Below, piece by piece: positions 19,735 through 28,443 of a stretch of 62,497 nt of DNA. How positions within the stretch are numbered: the first letter of the stretch is position 1; every line of letters begins with the position of its first letter. The stretch is taken from assembly GCA_020426505.1 (NCBI GenBank), contig JAGQPX010000034.1, forward strand, positions 1 to 62,497, written 5' to 3'. The notes below the pieces were generated by a model. It made no database searches and was not told the origin of the DNA. It saw only the letters and a program-made list of their open reading frames with translations. Source of the DNA: Planctomycetaceae bacterium. Its GTDB lineage: Bacteria > Planctomycetota > Planctomycetia > Planctomycetales > Planctomycetaceae. The position numbers were made by a program, and so were the translations under genes.

Positions 19735-20820
19735 TTACACCGGGACGCGAGTCTTGCGAACGATCTCCGCGATGATCTCGACCTTACTGGAACTGCCGTA
19801 TCTCGCCTGCGAGGTCAACATGCAACGATGGGGCAGCACATACGGAGCGTATCGTTGGACGTCATCCGGTTGGACATGATCACGTTCTGCGAAGAGTGCG
19901 GCTGCCTGCACCGCCCGAAAGAACATCAGCGAACCACGCGGACTGACGCCCAGTCGCAATTGGTGATGGTTTCGCGTTTCCTGCACGATCTGCACGATGT
20001 AATCGACGATGGAACGATCCACATGCACCTGTTTCACCATCGTCTGTGCAGCGACGACCTCGTCGATCGACAGCACGGGCTTCACCTGATCGATGGGGCG
20101 ATCATTGGCCTGTGCATAAAGGATGTCAGCTTCAGTGTCCGGATCGGGGTAGCCAATGTTCAGATGGACAAGGAATCGGTCCAACTGCGCTTCCGGTAGC
20201 GGATAGGTGCCATGAAAATCGATGGGGTTCTGAGTTGCCAGAACCAGAAAAGGATTGGGAAGCGTCATCCGTTTTCCCTCGATGGTCACCTGCCGTTCGC
20301 TCATCGCCTCCAGCAGGGCGGATTGAGTGCGTGGCGAAGCGCGATTGATTTCGTCCGCAAGAAGCACGCTGCAGAAGATCGGCCCCGGATGAAACTTGAA
20401 GGTCCCGTCTGCGGGGGTGTAGATGGTCGATCCGAGGATATCGGTGGGCAGCAAGTCGGGCGTGAACTGAATGCGGCGAAACTCGACATCCAATGACCGG
20501 GCGAGTGCCTTGGCAAGTGTCGTCTTACCAACCCCGGGGACATCTTCCATCAGCACAGAACCGGATGCCAGCAGCGCCACGATCAACGCGTCGATCGGAT
20601 CACTCTTCCCTTGAATGACCGTCGTCAGGTTCTGTTTCAATTGAGCGAGTTTGGGGGCAATGTCCTCAATGGAGAACCGGGCAAGGACATCCTCTTCCGT
20701 GCTGACGTTGGGTCGATCCATCGGAACTGAGAGGGACGGCTGATGCGAAAATGACAGACTTCGTTCCGATGGGACCGCAGACACGACACTGCATTCTGAC
20801 GGAGTGGACGGACTCAGCAT
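19735..20820 (-). CDS. MoxR family AAA+ ATPase
   Basis: 361 residues. The Walker A motif is GVGKTT (near 96-101 from this start), and Walker B is LLADEIN followed by RASPRTQSALLEAMSE (sensor and arginine-finger region typical of MoxR). A 45-residue Ser/Pro-rich N-terminal extension precedes the conserved domain. MoxR ATPases act as chaperones for VWA/DUF58 partners. It is the first gene of the operon. The ATG at 20820 is favoured, with AGGA about 8 bases upstream; a GTG at 20823 directly before it is also possible. A 9-bp hairpin lies in the 5' leader. Confidence 0.9.
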   Translation of the reverse strand: MLSPSTPSECSVVSAVPSERSLSFSHQPSLSVPMDRPNVSTEEDVLARFSIEDIAPKLAQLKQNLTTVIQGKSDPIDALIVALLASGSVLMEDVPGVGKTTLAKALARSLDVEFRRIQFTPDLLPTDILGSTIYTPADGTFKFHPGPIFCSVLLADEINRASPRTQSALLEAMSERQVTIEGKRMTLPNPFLVLATQNPIDFHGTYPLPEAQLDRFLVHLNIGYPDPDTEADILYAQANDRPIDQVKPVLSIDEVVAAQTMVKQVHVDRSIVDYIVQIVQETRNHHQLRLGVSPRGSLMFFRAVQAAALFAERDHVQPDDVQRYAPYVLPHRCMLTSQARYGSSSKVEIIAEIVRKTRVPV

Positions 20821-20850
20821 CACTGACTTCCTGAGTGTATGGAGTGCGAT

Positions 20851-20873
20851 ATCTGCTGACTAGATCAGCAGAT
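20851..20873 (-). promoter_or_regulatory. Perfect 9-bp inverted repeat in the moxR leader
   Basis: ATCTGCTGA and TCAGCAGAT are separated by 5 bases, about 30 bases upstream of moxR. It could be a repressor operator or an mRNA stem-loop in front of the ribosome site. There is no T run, so it is not a simple terminator. Confidence 0.4.
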
Positions 20874-21266
20874 GCGTGTTCTTGTCCCACCAGTTCCTAC
20901 TCCGTCACAAGGTCGATCTGTTGGGGAATATTATGTCGGAGGTCCCATATCGGCAGGAATTGCCCTTGTGCCGCTCTCGGGCGCGTGGATTTGTCTAGGG
21001 CGCTTGTGGGTCTGGGTGACTGTGGTCGAACAGGAGGTCCGGCGAAAGTTCTCCGGCGACGAAGACTTCTATTGGACCTCACAAGTCGTAGAACCGATAC
21101 AAAAATCACATACGGAATAACCCAATTGTGACGTACGCCCGAGATGTGACACTTACTCACACCTTGGATCCGCAGGTTACCTATCTGGATGTCTCAGCGG
21201 CGTGCTGACTCATCATCGTGCAAGACACCGTCAACGCTAATCCGCGTCGACAACAGGGGGATCAAA
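20874..21266. other. Non-coding spacer between divergent moxR operon and HEAT lipoprotein gene
   Basis: About 390 bases with only short reading frames that lack ribosome sites or family similarity. It must carry promoters for both directions, but no convincing -35/-10 pair was found. No RNA gene is recognisable. Confidence 0.5.
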
Positions 21267-22820
21267 ATGGCTTTTGGACGAACAACAGTGCGGTTGGCTC
21301 TGGTGGCTGCCTTACTGGTCTCCGCCGGTTGTGCCTCACGGGGTGGACGGATGCCACTCGCGAGACTCAAGCCGGGTGGGAGGACGACGACTGCTGCGAG
21401 GCGGTCCGACGAAGTCTTGCCGAAGTACGACAAGAATCAGTTGTTGGCGGCGGCTCGCCTGTACGAAAAACAGGGGCACAGCGATCAAGCCGCGCTCATG
21501 TACCGACAGGTGTTAGCGGTTGATCCGGATAACGCCGAGGCGCGACAAGGGGTGCAGGTTGTCCAGTCGGGCGAGCTTCGACAGGACCAGACGATCAAGG
21601 ACCTGATCGCGGCTAGCCAGCAATCCGCTTCGCCGGGACCTCAGTCCGCTTACGAACCTCAAGGCGTTCGCGACGAAATGAATGTCGAAATGGCACATTT
21701 GCTCACGGAGGCCGTTGCCCAACGAGAAACGATCCTCTCCGACGAAGGGGCTTCGACCGTAGTGCCAGTTTCAGCAAGCACCATGACGACCGACGAACCC
21801 GCTGGAGAATTCGCCGTCTGTGCGTTGAGTGCGACGGACTCCTCTTCGCCTGGAACGTACCCGAGGTCGCCGAGAGCGTCGAGGCCTGTGAAACGACCTT
21901 ACGGTCCGACATTGGCGGACCTCCTTGACAAATCGGATGAGTCCGAATTCTTCGACACACCAGAACATCTCCCCGTTGTGGAGCCTGCATCAGTAACTCC
22001 AATCGCCGAGACCGAAGTGACTCTCAACGTGATTGACGAGAGCGAATTGGCGAATCCGGCCGACTGGGCGGATGACTCGAACTGGAAACCCCGTGCTGTG
22101 ACGAACCTTTGTCAGGATGCAAACGCGGCCGTCCTTCGGGAGGTGGCAATGCTCGACAGCGCGGATGCTTCAATTCGCAAAGAGGGGCTTTGGTCGCTTG
22201 CGGAAATGGGGACTGACGCAATGTCAGCAGCTGATGCAGTCAAGGTTCTGCTGAATGACCCGAACGAAATCGTCCGAGCACACGCTGCGTGGGCAACGTG
22301 GGAACTGACCGATGATGCCAACATCGCCGCACCGGCTCTCGCCGAACTCATCAACAGTTCTGACACCGATGTTGTGCAGTTCGCTGCGTTCACGTTGTCT
22401 GGCATGGGAACACAGGCCCAAACAGCGATTCCCGCTCTGCGTCAGCAGTTGAAGAACAAGGACAGCCTGATTCGTTTGCATGTGGCTGAGGCGCTGTCCA
22501 AGGTCGGTGCAGAGGCAGACAGAGTGAGTGCAATTCATGCGTTGATTTCCCTGACAGCTGAGGGCGGCGCGAATGTACGTGTGCTCTCGTTGATGGCACT
22601 TGGCGATGCAACAACGACTCCCACGCCGGAGGTTGCGACGGCCATTACGCAGGCGCTCCATGATGCCGATGCGGAGGTCCGGTCCGCAGCAGCCCTGACT
22701 CTCGGCAGCTTCGGTCAGGCGGCCGAGTCGGCGATCGCACAGCTCGAGTTCGTCGCCCAAAACGATGAGAAATCCGTTCGCGATGCCGCCACCACCGCGA
22801 TCGCCTGCATTCGGAAGTAA
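21267..22820 (+). CDS. HEAT-repeat lipoprotein with a TPR-like segment
   Basis: 517 residues from the ATG at 21267 (GGGG just upstream). The in-frame ATG at 21189 would bury the signal peptide. The lipobox is LLVSAGC (Cys22). A TPR-like unit (LYEKQGHSDQAALMYRQVL) follows at about 60-90, then a long low-complexity linker. The C-terminal 240 residues are HEAT-type helical repeats about 35 residues long, with the recurring pattern D-x-x-x-x-VR-x-x-AAxAL. It is probably an envelope-anchored protein-binding scaffold. No partner is indicated. A good intrinsic terminator follows. Confidence 0.78.
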   Translation: MAFGRTTVRLALVAALLVSAGCASRGGRMPLARLKPGGRTTTAARRSDEVLPKYDKNQLLAAARLYEKQGHSDQAALMYRQVLAVDPDNAEARQGVQVVQSGELRQDQTIKDLIAASQQSASPGPQSAYEPQGVRDEMNVEMAHLLTEAVAQRETILSDEGASTVVPVSASTMTTDEPAGEFAVCALSATDSSSPGTYPRSPRASRPVKRPYGPTLADLLDKSDESEFFDTPEHLPVVEPASVTPIAETEVTLNVIDESELANPADWADDSNWKPRAVTNLCQDANAAVLREVAMLDSADASIRKEGLWSLAEMGTDAMSAADAVKVLLNDPNEIVRAHAAWATWELTDDANIAAPALAELINSSDTDVVQFAAFTLSGMGTQAQTAIPALRQQLKNKDSLIRLHVAEALSKVGAEADRVSAIHALISLTAEGGANVRVLSLMALGDATTTPTPEVATAITQALHDADAEVRSAAALTLGSFGQAAESAIAQLEFVAQNDEKSVRDAATTAIACIRK

Positions 22821-22893
22821 GAGACCTCAGCACCTTGGAGCAACCACCGAAAAAGGGTGGAACGCGACTGAGTCAAAGTTGATCCCTGAAGTG

Positions 22894-22923
22894 AGGCATG
22901 GTCTGTTGGCCATGCCTATTTTT
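22894..22923 (+). terminator. Rho-independent terminator after the HEAT lipoprotein gene
   Basis: AGGCATGG (22894-22901) and CCATGCCT (22910-22917) form a perfect 8-bp stem with an 8-base loop, followed by ATTTTT. It lies 74 bases after the stop codon. Confidence 0.75.
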
Positions 22924-23114
22924 GAGATCGGATTCGCGAACCAGCGATGAGTTCAGATTCTTTGGCAGGCGAACGTTCGATTTGGCGTCGCGAAGCGAGG
23001 GGGCAAATCCGCTCTAGGAGGTTTCACTGTCAGGTGTTATGCTCCCGGCACACGCACGACGACCTCACGATGAGCGTCGAACGGTCCCTGTGTCCCTGAG
23101 TCATTCGGTCAAGG

Positions 23115-24215
23115 ATGAAAGACCTCAAACGACTAGCGTCACTGGCTTTAGCGATTTGCGGGATGCTTATCGCCGGCTGCGGTGATTCCGGCGGCCAAGC
23201 CAGTGCTCCCGATCTACCCGACTGGCTGAGTGAAGACGATTCGACAGCCGATTTCGACGAAACGAGCGAATCGACTCCAGTTGCCCCCGCACTCGATCGA
23301 GCCGCACTTCAGCTTTCTGTTCAGGTGGGCGATCGTTTTCCGATGCGCAAAGTCGTTGAGCAGGAACTCAAACAGGCTTCTCTCAGCGGGACTCCACAGA
23401 TCAGCCGTTCCCGGCTCGAACTCCTGCTCGCGATCTCTGTGGAGGATGTTCAGCCAGAACATACCCAAATGCGGGTGACCTACGACCGCGTCCATTACTC
23501 ACACGAGGTAGCTGGCGAACTTGTCGAGTATGACTCGAACTCTCCACCTGATCAGATTCCGCTTGCCGTCATGGCCTACCACGGAATGCTCAAGGACGGT
23601 TTTTCGTTTGTCTTGGGAGCAGATAATCAAATCGCTAATGTGATCGGGTTTCGCGAGTTTCTCGAACGGTGTCTGCAACATGTCCCGAAGGACCAGCGGC
23701 AACGGGTTATGCTCGACATCGAAGCGAGTTCCGGTGAAAAAGGCATCGCAGACTTTGTCGACAACACGATCGGGCTTCTGCCTGCCGACGTCGACAAGGT
23801 GCTGGGCGACACTTGGAAGAAGGACCGTCATATCGGCAAACCGGTCCCCATGCAGATTCAGACGACGTACACCCTCAAGGATTTGAGCAACGGACTGGCC
23901 GTTGTCAGCATCGGTGGAGAGATTACGCCATCAACTTCTCTTGGACAGTCCGCTTCGAACGAAAACGTCCGCATTACCGTGAAGGGGGGACACAGTCATG
24001 GGCAGTGCGTGCTGTTCCTCGACTCGGGCCTCCCCAAGGAATCACGCGTGGAGCGTACAGTCGACATGACGGTCCAGATGGCTGGTGGTCTCGAATTCGA
24101 ACAGCAGAAGCATACGATCACGACGGTTGAAACCTTCCCGTCTCAATCATCGCAGCCGACCACGACATCGATTCAACCGGCTTCACACGAAACAAGTGGT
24201 CCGCGGTTTCAGTAG
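23115..24215 (+). CDS. Lipoprotein of unknown function (DUF6263-like)
   Basis: 366 residues with the lipobox LIAGC (Cys22), an acidic linker (about 23-60), then an all-beta-looking domain beginning LQLSVQVGDRFP and alternating hydrophobic strands to about residue 340. The layout (early LxxxxVGDRF strand, central PxDPVxxGDTWKK-like stretch at VLGDTWKKD, VSIGGEIT strand) resembles the planctomycete DUF6263 proteins. That assignment is tentative, and no activity is known. The C-terminus is Ser/Thr-rich. Confidence 0.6.
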   Translation: MKDLKRLASLALAICGMLIAGCGDSGGQASAPDLPDWLSEDDSTADFDETSESTPVAPALDRAALQLSVQVGDRFPMRKVVEQELKQASLSGTPQISRSRLELLLAISVEDVQPEHTQMRVTYDRVHYSHEVAGELVEYDSNSPPDQIPLAVMAYHGMLKDGFSFVLGADNQIANVIGFREFLERCLQHVPKDQRQRVMLDIEASSGEKGIADFVDNTIGLLPADVDKVLGDTWKKDRHIGKPVPMQIQTTYTLKDLSNGLAVVSIGGEITPSTSLGQSASNENVRITVKGGHSHGQCVLFLDSGLPKESRVERTVDMTVQMAGGLEFEQQKHTITTVETFPSQSSQPTTTSIQPASHETSGPRFQ

Positions 24216-24484
24216 TCATGATCGCGACGCACCTTGCATTTAACGGACGCTTCGCGGTCAGTTGAAGGCAGATTTGCGTTGTCGATACATAACCGCAAAT
24301 CAACTGTTTGCAGACAGTTCGGGGAACTGATCTATCACGCGTCGATGATGGGCGCGTAGAATTCCTTGTCGCATTCTTGAGAGCGTATTCCTCCCTTCGG
24401 GCGAACGTGCAACGTTGACCGGAGTCACGGACATCCTCATGCGTCGCGATTGGACGAGAAATTTCAAGGAAAACTCTCTCGACA

Positions 24485-24510
24485 TTCAACCTTCAACTCT
24501 CACCGCTCAA
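24485..24510. repeat. Degenerate heptad tract before spoVR
   Basis: Imperfect 7-base units (TTCAACC, TTCAACT, CTCACCG, CTCAATG) run up to the spoVR start codon. They resemble the CTCAACT units of the inverted repeat in metH at 46-123. There is only one arm here, with no inverted partner. The surrounding 24216-24484 shows no gene. Confidence 0.4.
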
Positions 24511-26051
24511 TGCCCATCACCACACATCGACCGTTGCCGGCGGAACTCAAGGCGATCCAGGATGAGATGGAGGAGATCGCTGCGGGGTATGGTCTGGACT
24601 TCTTTGAGACCATCTTCGAGGTCCTCGACTACGAGGAACTCAGCATGTTCGCCGCGTACGGAGGTTTCCCCGTGCGATATCCGCACTGGCGGTTTGGAGC
24701 AGAGTATGACGAGTTGATGAAAAGCTACTCGTACGGTCTGTCCAAGATCTACGAGATGGTCATCAATACTGATCCCTGCTACGCCTATCTGTTAAGTGCG
24801 AACGCGATCACGGATCAGAAACTGGTGATCGCGCATGTGTATGGGCACTGTGACTTCTTCAAGAACAACGCCTGGTTCGCGAAGACGAATCGGAAAATGC
24901 TCGACCAGATGGCCAATCATGCCGCAAGGGTCAATCGCTATATCGATCGGTATGGCTATGAAAAAGTGGAGCAGTTCATCGATGCGTGCCTGTCGCTCGA
25001 CGACTTGATTGATCCCTACTCCCCCCACATCCGCCGCACACCTGACCCGAAAAAGTTGGAGGAAGAAGCCAAACGTCGTCAGCAGGACCAGGAGAAGGAC
25101 GAACAGGGTCTGCCAGAGGCCAAGGGGAAGTTCGTCACGAAGGATTACATGGATTCATTCGTCAATCCGCCGGATGTGCTCAAAGCTGAGGAGGAAACAC
25201 GGCGCCAGCAGATGGAACAACAGGAGGTCAGCCGTTCGTTCCCCGCCGAACCTCAGCGGGACATCTTGCGATTCCTGTTACAACACGCACCGCTGAAGGA
25301 GTGGCAGCACGACATCTTGGCCATCATCCGGGACGAAGCCTACTACTTCGCTCCGCAGGGTCAGACTAAAATCATGAACGAAGGCTGGGCTTCCTACTGG
25401 CATTCCAAGATCATGACGAAGCACGGTCTCACGGATGCTGAGGTCATTGATTATGCCGACCATCACTCCGGCACGATGGCCATGAGCCCGCAACGACTGA
25501 ATCCCTACAAGGTGGGCATCGAACTCCTCAAGGACATTGAGGACCGCTGGGACAAGGGAAAGTTCGGCCCGGAGTGGGACGACTGCGACGACATCAACGA
25601 GCGAAAAAACTGGGACAAACAACTCGGGTTGGGACGAAAAAAGATCTTTGAAGTTCGTCGTATTCACAATGACGTGACATTCATTGACACCTTTCTCACC
25701 GAGGAATTCTGTCGTAAGCATAAGTTCTTCAGCTTTGCCTACAACGAACACACGGGTGACTATGAGATCGCATCCCGGCAGTTTGAGGCGGTCAAGCAGC
25801 AGTTGCTGACCAGCTTGACGAATCACGGACGCCCCTTCATCTACGTGCAGGACGGCAACTACAAGAACCGTGGCGAACTCTACCTGCGGCATGAGTATCA
25901 GGGTGTCGAGCTCAAGCAGGACTACGCTCGCGACACGCTTGTCAATCTGCAAAAACTTTGGTCCCGCCCGGTCCACATCGAAACGGTCATCGACGAAGAG
26001 CAAGTGGTGATTTCCTACGACGGGACGACCCACGAAGTGCGGATCACGTGA
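24510..26051 (+). CDS. SpoVR family protein
   Basis: 513 residues from the ATG at 24510; the in-frame start at 24450 would add a stretch encoded partly by the heptad tract. Recognisable family blocks are the early ELKAIQDEMEEIAAGYGLDFFETIFEVL, the HVYGHCDFFKNN motif and MNEGWASYWHSKIM. SpoVR is a conserved protein of unclear biochemistry, often encoded next to the kinase PrkA/YeaG and the VWA protein YeaH. Neither partner is visible here. The last 8 bases overlap the end of the convergent rhomboid gene. Confidence 0.9.
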   Translation: MPITTHRPLPAELKAIQDEMEEIAAGYGLDFFETIFEVLDYEELSMFAAYGGFPVRYPHWRFGAEYDELMKSYSYGLSKIYEMVINTDPCYAYLLSANAITDQKLVIAHVYGHCDFFKNNAWFAKTNRKMLDQMANHAARVNRYIDRYGYEKVEQFIDACLSLDDLIDPYSPHIRRTPDPKKLEEEAKRRQQDQEKDEQGLPEAKGKFVTKDYMDSFVNPPDVLKAEEETRRQQMEQQEVSRSFPAEPQRDILRFLLQHAPLKEWQHDILAIIRDEAYYFAPQGQTKIMNEGWASYWHSKIMTKHGLTDAEVIDYADHHSGTMAMSPQRLNPYKVGIELLKDIEDRWDKGKFGPEWDDCDDINERKNWDKQLGLGRKKIFEVRRIHNDVTFIDTFLTEEFCRKHKFFSFAYNEHTGDYEIASRQFEAVKQQLLTSLTNHGRPFIYVQDGNYKNRGELYLRHEYQGVELKQDYARDTLVNLQKLWSRPVHIETVIDEEQVVISYDGTTHEVRIT

Positions 26052-27642
26052 TAGCGTCCGCACGGCGGAATCTGATAACAAGATACTCGAGTCCGCCCGT
26101 CATGAGAGCAAACAGCAAGCCGGTCAGTAGTCCCAAAAGGTGACAAGCGAAGCTGACATTGGGAGTCGTCAAGTCGAACGACGTTTGCAGGCACACAAGC
26201 AGCAACAGCAGCCCCAGCTGCCGTGAGATGCGGCGATTGCGACCACGAATCCAACCAACGGTCGAATGACCGATCAGGGCGCCAATCAGTCCCATGACAC
26301 CACCGGATGCCCCAACGAGGATCGCAACAGGTTGGTCGTCCGACAGACCCACGAGATAGGGAGCGAACCCCATCGCGCCGATGGTTGAGATTGCGTATCC
26401 GGCAGTCATCCGCAGCTTTCCCCAAGCTCGTTCCAGTCGCGTGCCCAGGTAAATCAGTCCCAGTAAATTCATTGCCAGATGAAGTGGACCGAAATGCAGG
26501 AGTCCGGCTGTGATCATTCGCCACCATTCGCCGGGTGCAAGACTCGCGGGGATGATTAAGGCTCCCAGATCAACGAGGTTTCGTGGGTCCGTGGTTCCTC
26601 CGGGGACCTCTCGCAGAAAGTTCCCGATCAGAAGGATGGCGATCGTCCAGGTGACATAGGGTCGTTGACGCGATCCGGATTGCATGACAGCATACCGGGC
26701 TTCGTGAGCCACACTTGTTACAAGGTCCTCCATTGTTCGTCTCGCGGACGCGTCCAGTTCTTCGGCAGCGATCACCGGCAGGGGTGACGTGAGGCGTCTC
26801 TCGATCATTGATCGAAGGTAGGGGCTGGCAGTCGCCTGCAACTGTTGAAATGCGTCGGTCGAGTCTTGTCCAGAGACCTGTCGTGCGGTCAGTAGCCAGA
26901 ACTGTTGCGAATCGTCTGGCAGCGTGGATGCAAGGGCGTCGGTCAAGAGTTCCGTTGTCGGAACCAAACCGCTCAGGGCGGCGACCCGGATTTGGACGAG
27001 ACTTCCGGTTGTCCCATCTTTCGGGTGATGAGTCTCCACCGCATGCTGATAAGCGTCCAGCATCGCTTGCCGTTGTCCCAATTCACCCAGCGCTTGCAGA
27101 TACATCATCATCAGGCTTTCATCCTGCATGACGGCATTGGGCGGATAGGAGAATTGTAGCCACGTTAGGAATCGCTCCCAGCCACCAGTCTGCTGGCATT
27201 CAACCATGATCGCCATACGGCCCACCGAAGTGTCGAGTCGCCCCAGCTTGTGGAGAATCGCCTTTGCGTCATCCGTTCGACCCTCGTGTAAAAACTGCAT
27301 CGCCTTGACGATGTGAGGATGATCCCGCCATGAATCAAAAGGGTGTAACCAGGAGGAAACTCGTGCACCCCACAGGGCCAACCTGTACTTCCGCCGTGCA
27401 ATCAGTCGAGTAGAGAATCGCTGAAGTAGGCCCGGGGCAATCACGAGGAGCAGCCAGCCGCTCCCGACGATGTACCCGACAAGGTGGGGGATTGTCAGCC
27501 AGCCGATTCCACCGGTGAGCAGGAGTCCAAGCAGAATCCCCTGCCAGCCGCGCTGGGGCCGGCCAACGCTACGAAACGTGTACAGCAGATTGAGTGCACA
27601 ACTCACTCCCGCCATCCAGAGCAGTAGCCGATTGAGTTCCAT
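26044..27642 (-). CDS. Rhomboid family intramembrane serine protease
   Basis: 532 residues. Two N-terminal hydrophobic segments flank a soluble region of about 200 residues with TPR-like helices (about 90-290). The rhomboid domain fills about 330-525: HLAMNLLGL (HxxxN motif), the nucleophile in GASGGVMG (Ser446) and the partner His501 in FACHLLGLLTG. The family cleaves membrane-anchored substrates within the bilayer. AGGAG precedes the ATG. Its 3' end overlaps spoVR on the opposite strand. Confidence 0.9.
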   Translation of the reverse strand: MELNRLLLWMAGVSCALNLLYTFRSVGRPQRGWQGILLGLLLTGGIGWLTIPHLVGYIVGSGWLLLVIAPGLLQRFSTRLIARRKYRLALWGARVSSWLHPFDSWRDHPHIVKAMQFLHEGRTDDAKAILHKLGRLDTSVGRMAIMVECQQTGGWERFLTWLQFSYPPNAVMQDESLMMMYLQALGELGQRQAMLDAYQHAVETHHPKDGTTGSLVQIRVAALSGLVPTTELLTDALASTLPDDSQQFWLLTARQVSGQDSTDAFQQLQATASPYLRSMIERRLTSPLPVIAAEELDASARRTMEDLVTSVAHEARYAVMQSGSRQRPYVTWTIAILLIGNFLREVPGGTTDPRNLVDLGALIIPASLAPGEWWRMITAGLLHFGPLHLAMNLLGLIYLGTRLERAWGKLRMTAGYAISTIGAMGFAPYLVGLSDDQPVAILVGASGGVMGLIGALIGHSTVGWIRGRNRRISRQLGLLLLLVCLQTSFDLTTPNVSFACHLLGLLTGLLFALMTGGLEYLVIRFRRADAIT

Positions 27643-27799
27643 GGGTCTCCTGGTGGTATTTGACGACCATCACCTGGATCATAGGGGAGCCGAAGGCGAA
27701 GGAACATCGGCGAACTTCTCATCGTCGTCCGGGGGATCGACTGATACAATAGGGAGAGTGGTTTTTCGAATCGTTCGCCACGGAGATCACCAGACTGTC

Positions 27800-28300
27800 A
27801 TGTCACTCAGCAAAGACCTTCAACTGGAACTCTCGAAGCTCATCGGCAATCAATCGCCGAGTTCTGTGAGCGTGTCAGACACCAGTGGTCTGACCATGCG
27901 GATCGATTTCACCGCGGTGGAATCGATGAGCTGTTCGTTGACTGAGATCCAACTGTTTGTCCCAGCCCTGCAAAACGCTGCGTTCGATGCTCTCAGAAAA
28001 TGGGCGGAGCAACTCAGCCAGCGGATCACTTACCTGCTTGAGAATATCGGTCCGCTCGAACTCGATCCTGATGCAGGCGAGGTGCTCATCCGATCGACAC
28101 CTCCCAGTCAACTCCCCGATGGGACGCAATACTTCGAGATCATCCTGTCGTCAAAGTCTGCTGGGACCTTTTCTCTGAAACGTTACCGTTCGATCAAAGG
28201 CCAATCCGGTCGAGATCCGGTCGAGATCACGGTCACTCACGAAGTGCTGATCAAGCTGACGGATGACCTCATTGCGACAATTCCCACCGGAACACCCTGA
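27800..28300 (+). CDS. Conserved-looking protein of unknown function
   Basis: 166 residues from the ATG at 27800; the longer frame from 27470 only reads antisense to the rhomboid gene. It is acidic and soluble, with no signal peptide or membrane helix. Mixed helix and strand are expected, with a central ALRKWAEQLSQRITYLLENIGPLELD stretch and a C-terminal strand region EIILSSKSAGTFSLKRY followed by VEITVTHEVLIKLTDDL. No family is recognised. It points toward the capsid module and is separated from it by a strong hairpin, so membership in the module is uncertain. Confidence 0.55.
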   Translation: MSLSKDLQLELSKLIGNQSPSSVSVSDTSGLTMRIDFTAVESMSCSLTEIQLFVPALQNAAFDALRKWAEQLSQRITYLLENIGPLELDPDAGEVLIRSTPPSQLPDGTQYFEIILSSKSAGTFSLKRYRSIKGQSGRDPVEITVTHEVLIKLTDDLIATIPTGTP

Positions 28301-28321
28301 CGAATCGCGCATGAATAAGCC

Positions 28322-28369
28322 CCCGGATGGCGAGGGAGGTGAGGCATCCGTGCCTCTTCGCCATCCGGG
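28322..28369. terminator. Nested hairpin between convergent genes (bidirectional terminator or dispersed repeat)
   Basis: The outer arms CCCGGATGGCGA (28322-28333) and TCGCCATCCGGG (28358-28369) form a perfect 12-bp stem. Inside, GAGGCA and TGCCTC form a second 6-bp stem around TCCG. It sits between the stop of the unknown gene (28300) and the stop of the capsid gene (28444). There is no T run, so either a terminator role or membership in a repeat family is possible. Confidence 0.6.
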
Positions 28370-28443
28370 AGCCGGAGGGGAGTCAAAGAGTGAACCTGCG
28401 AGAATGTTGCTGAGCGAAGTCGGACTCAATACTCGTGGGTTCA

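Noticed and set aside
27470..27799. N-terminal extension of the gene ending at 28300
   Set aside because: It reads antisense through the start of the rhomboid gene and has low-complexity Ser/Arg content. The ATG at 27800 begins the plausible protein.
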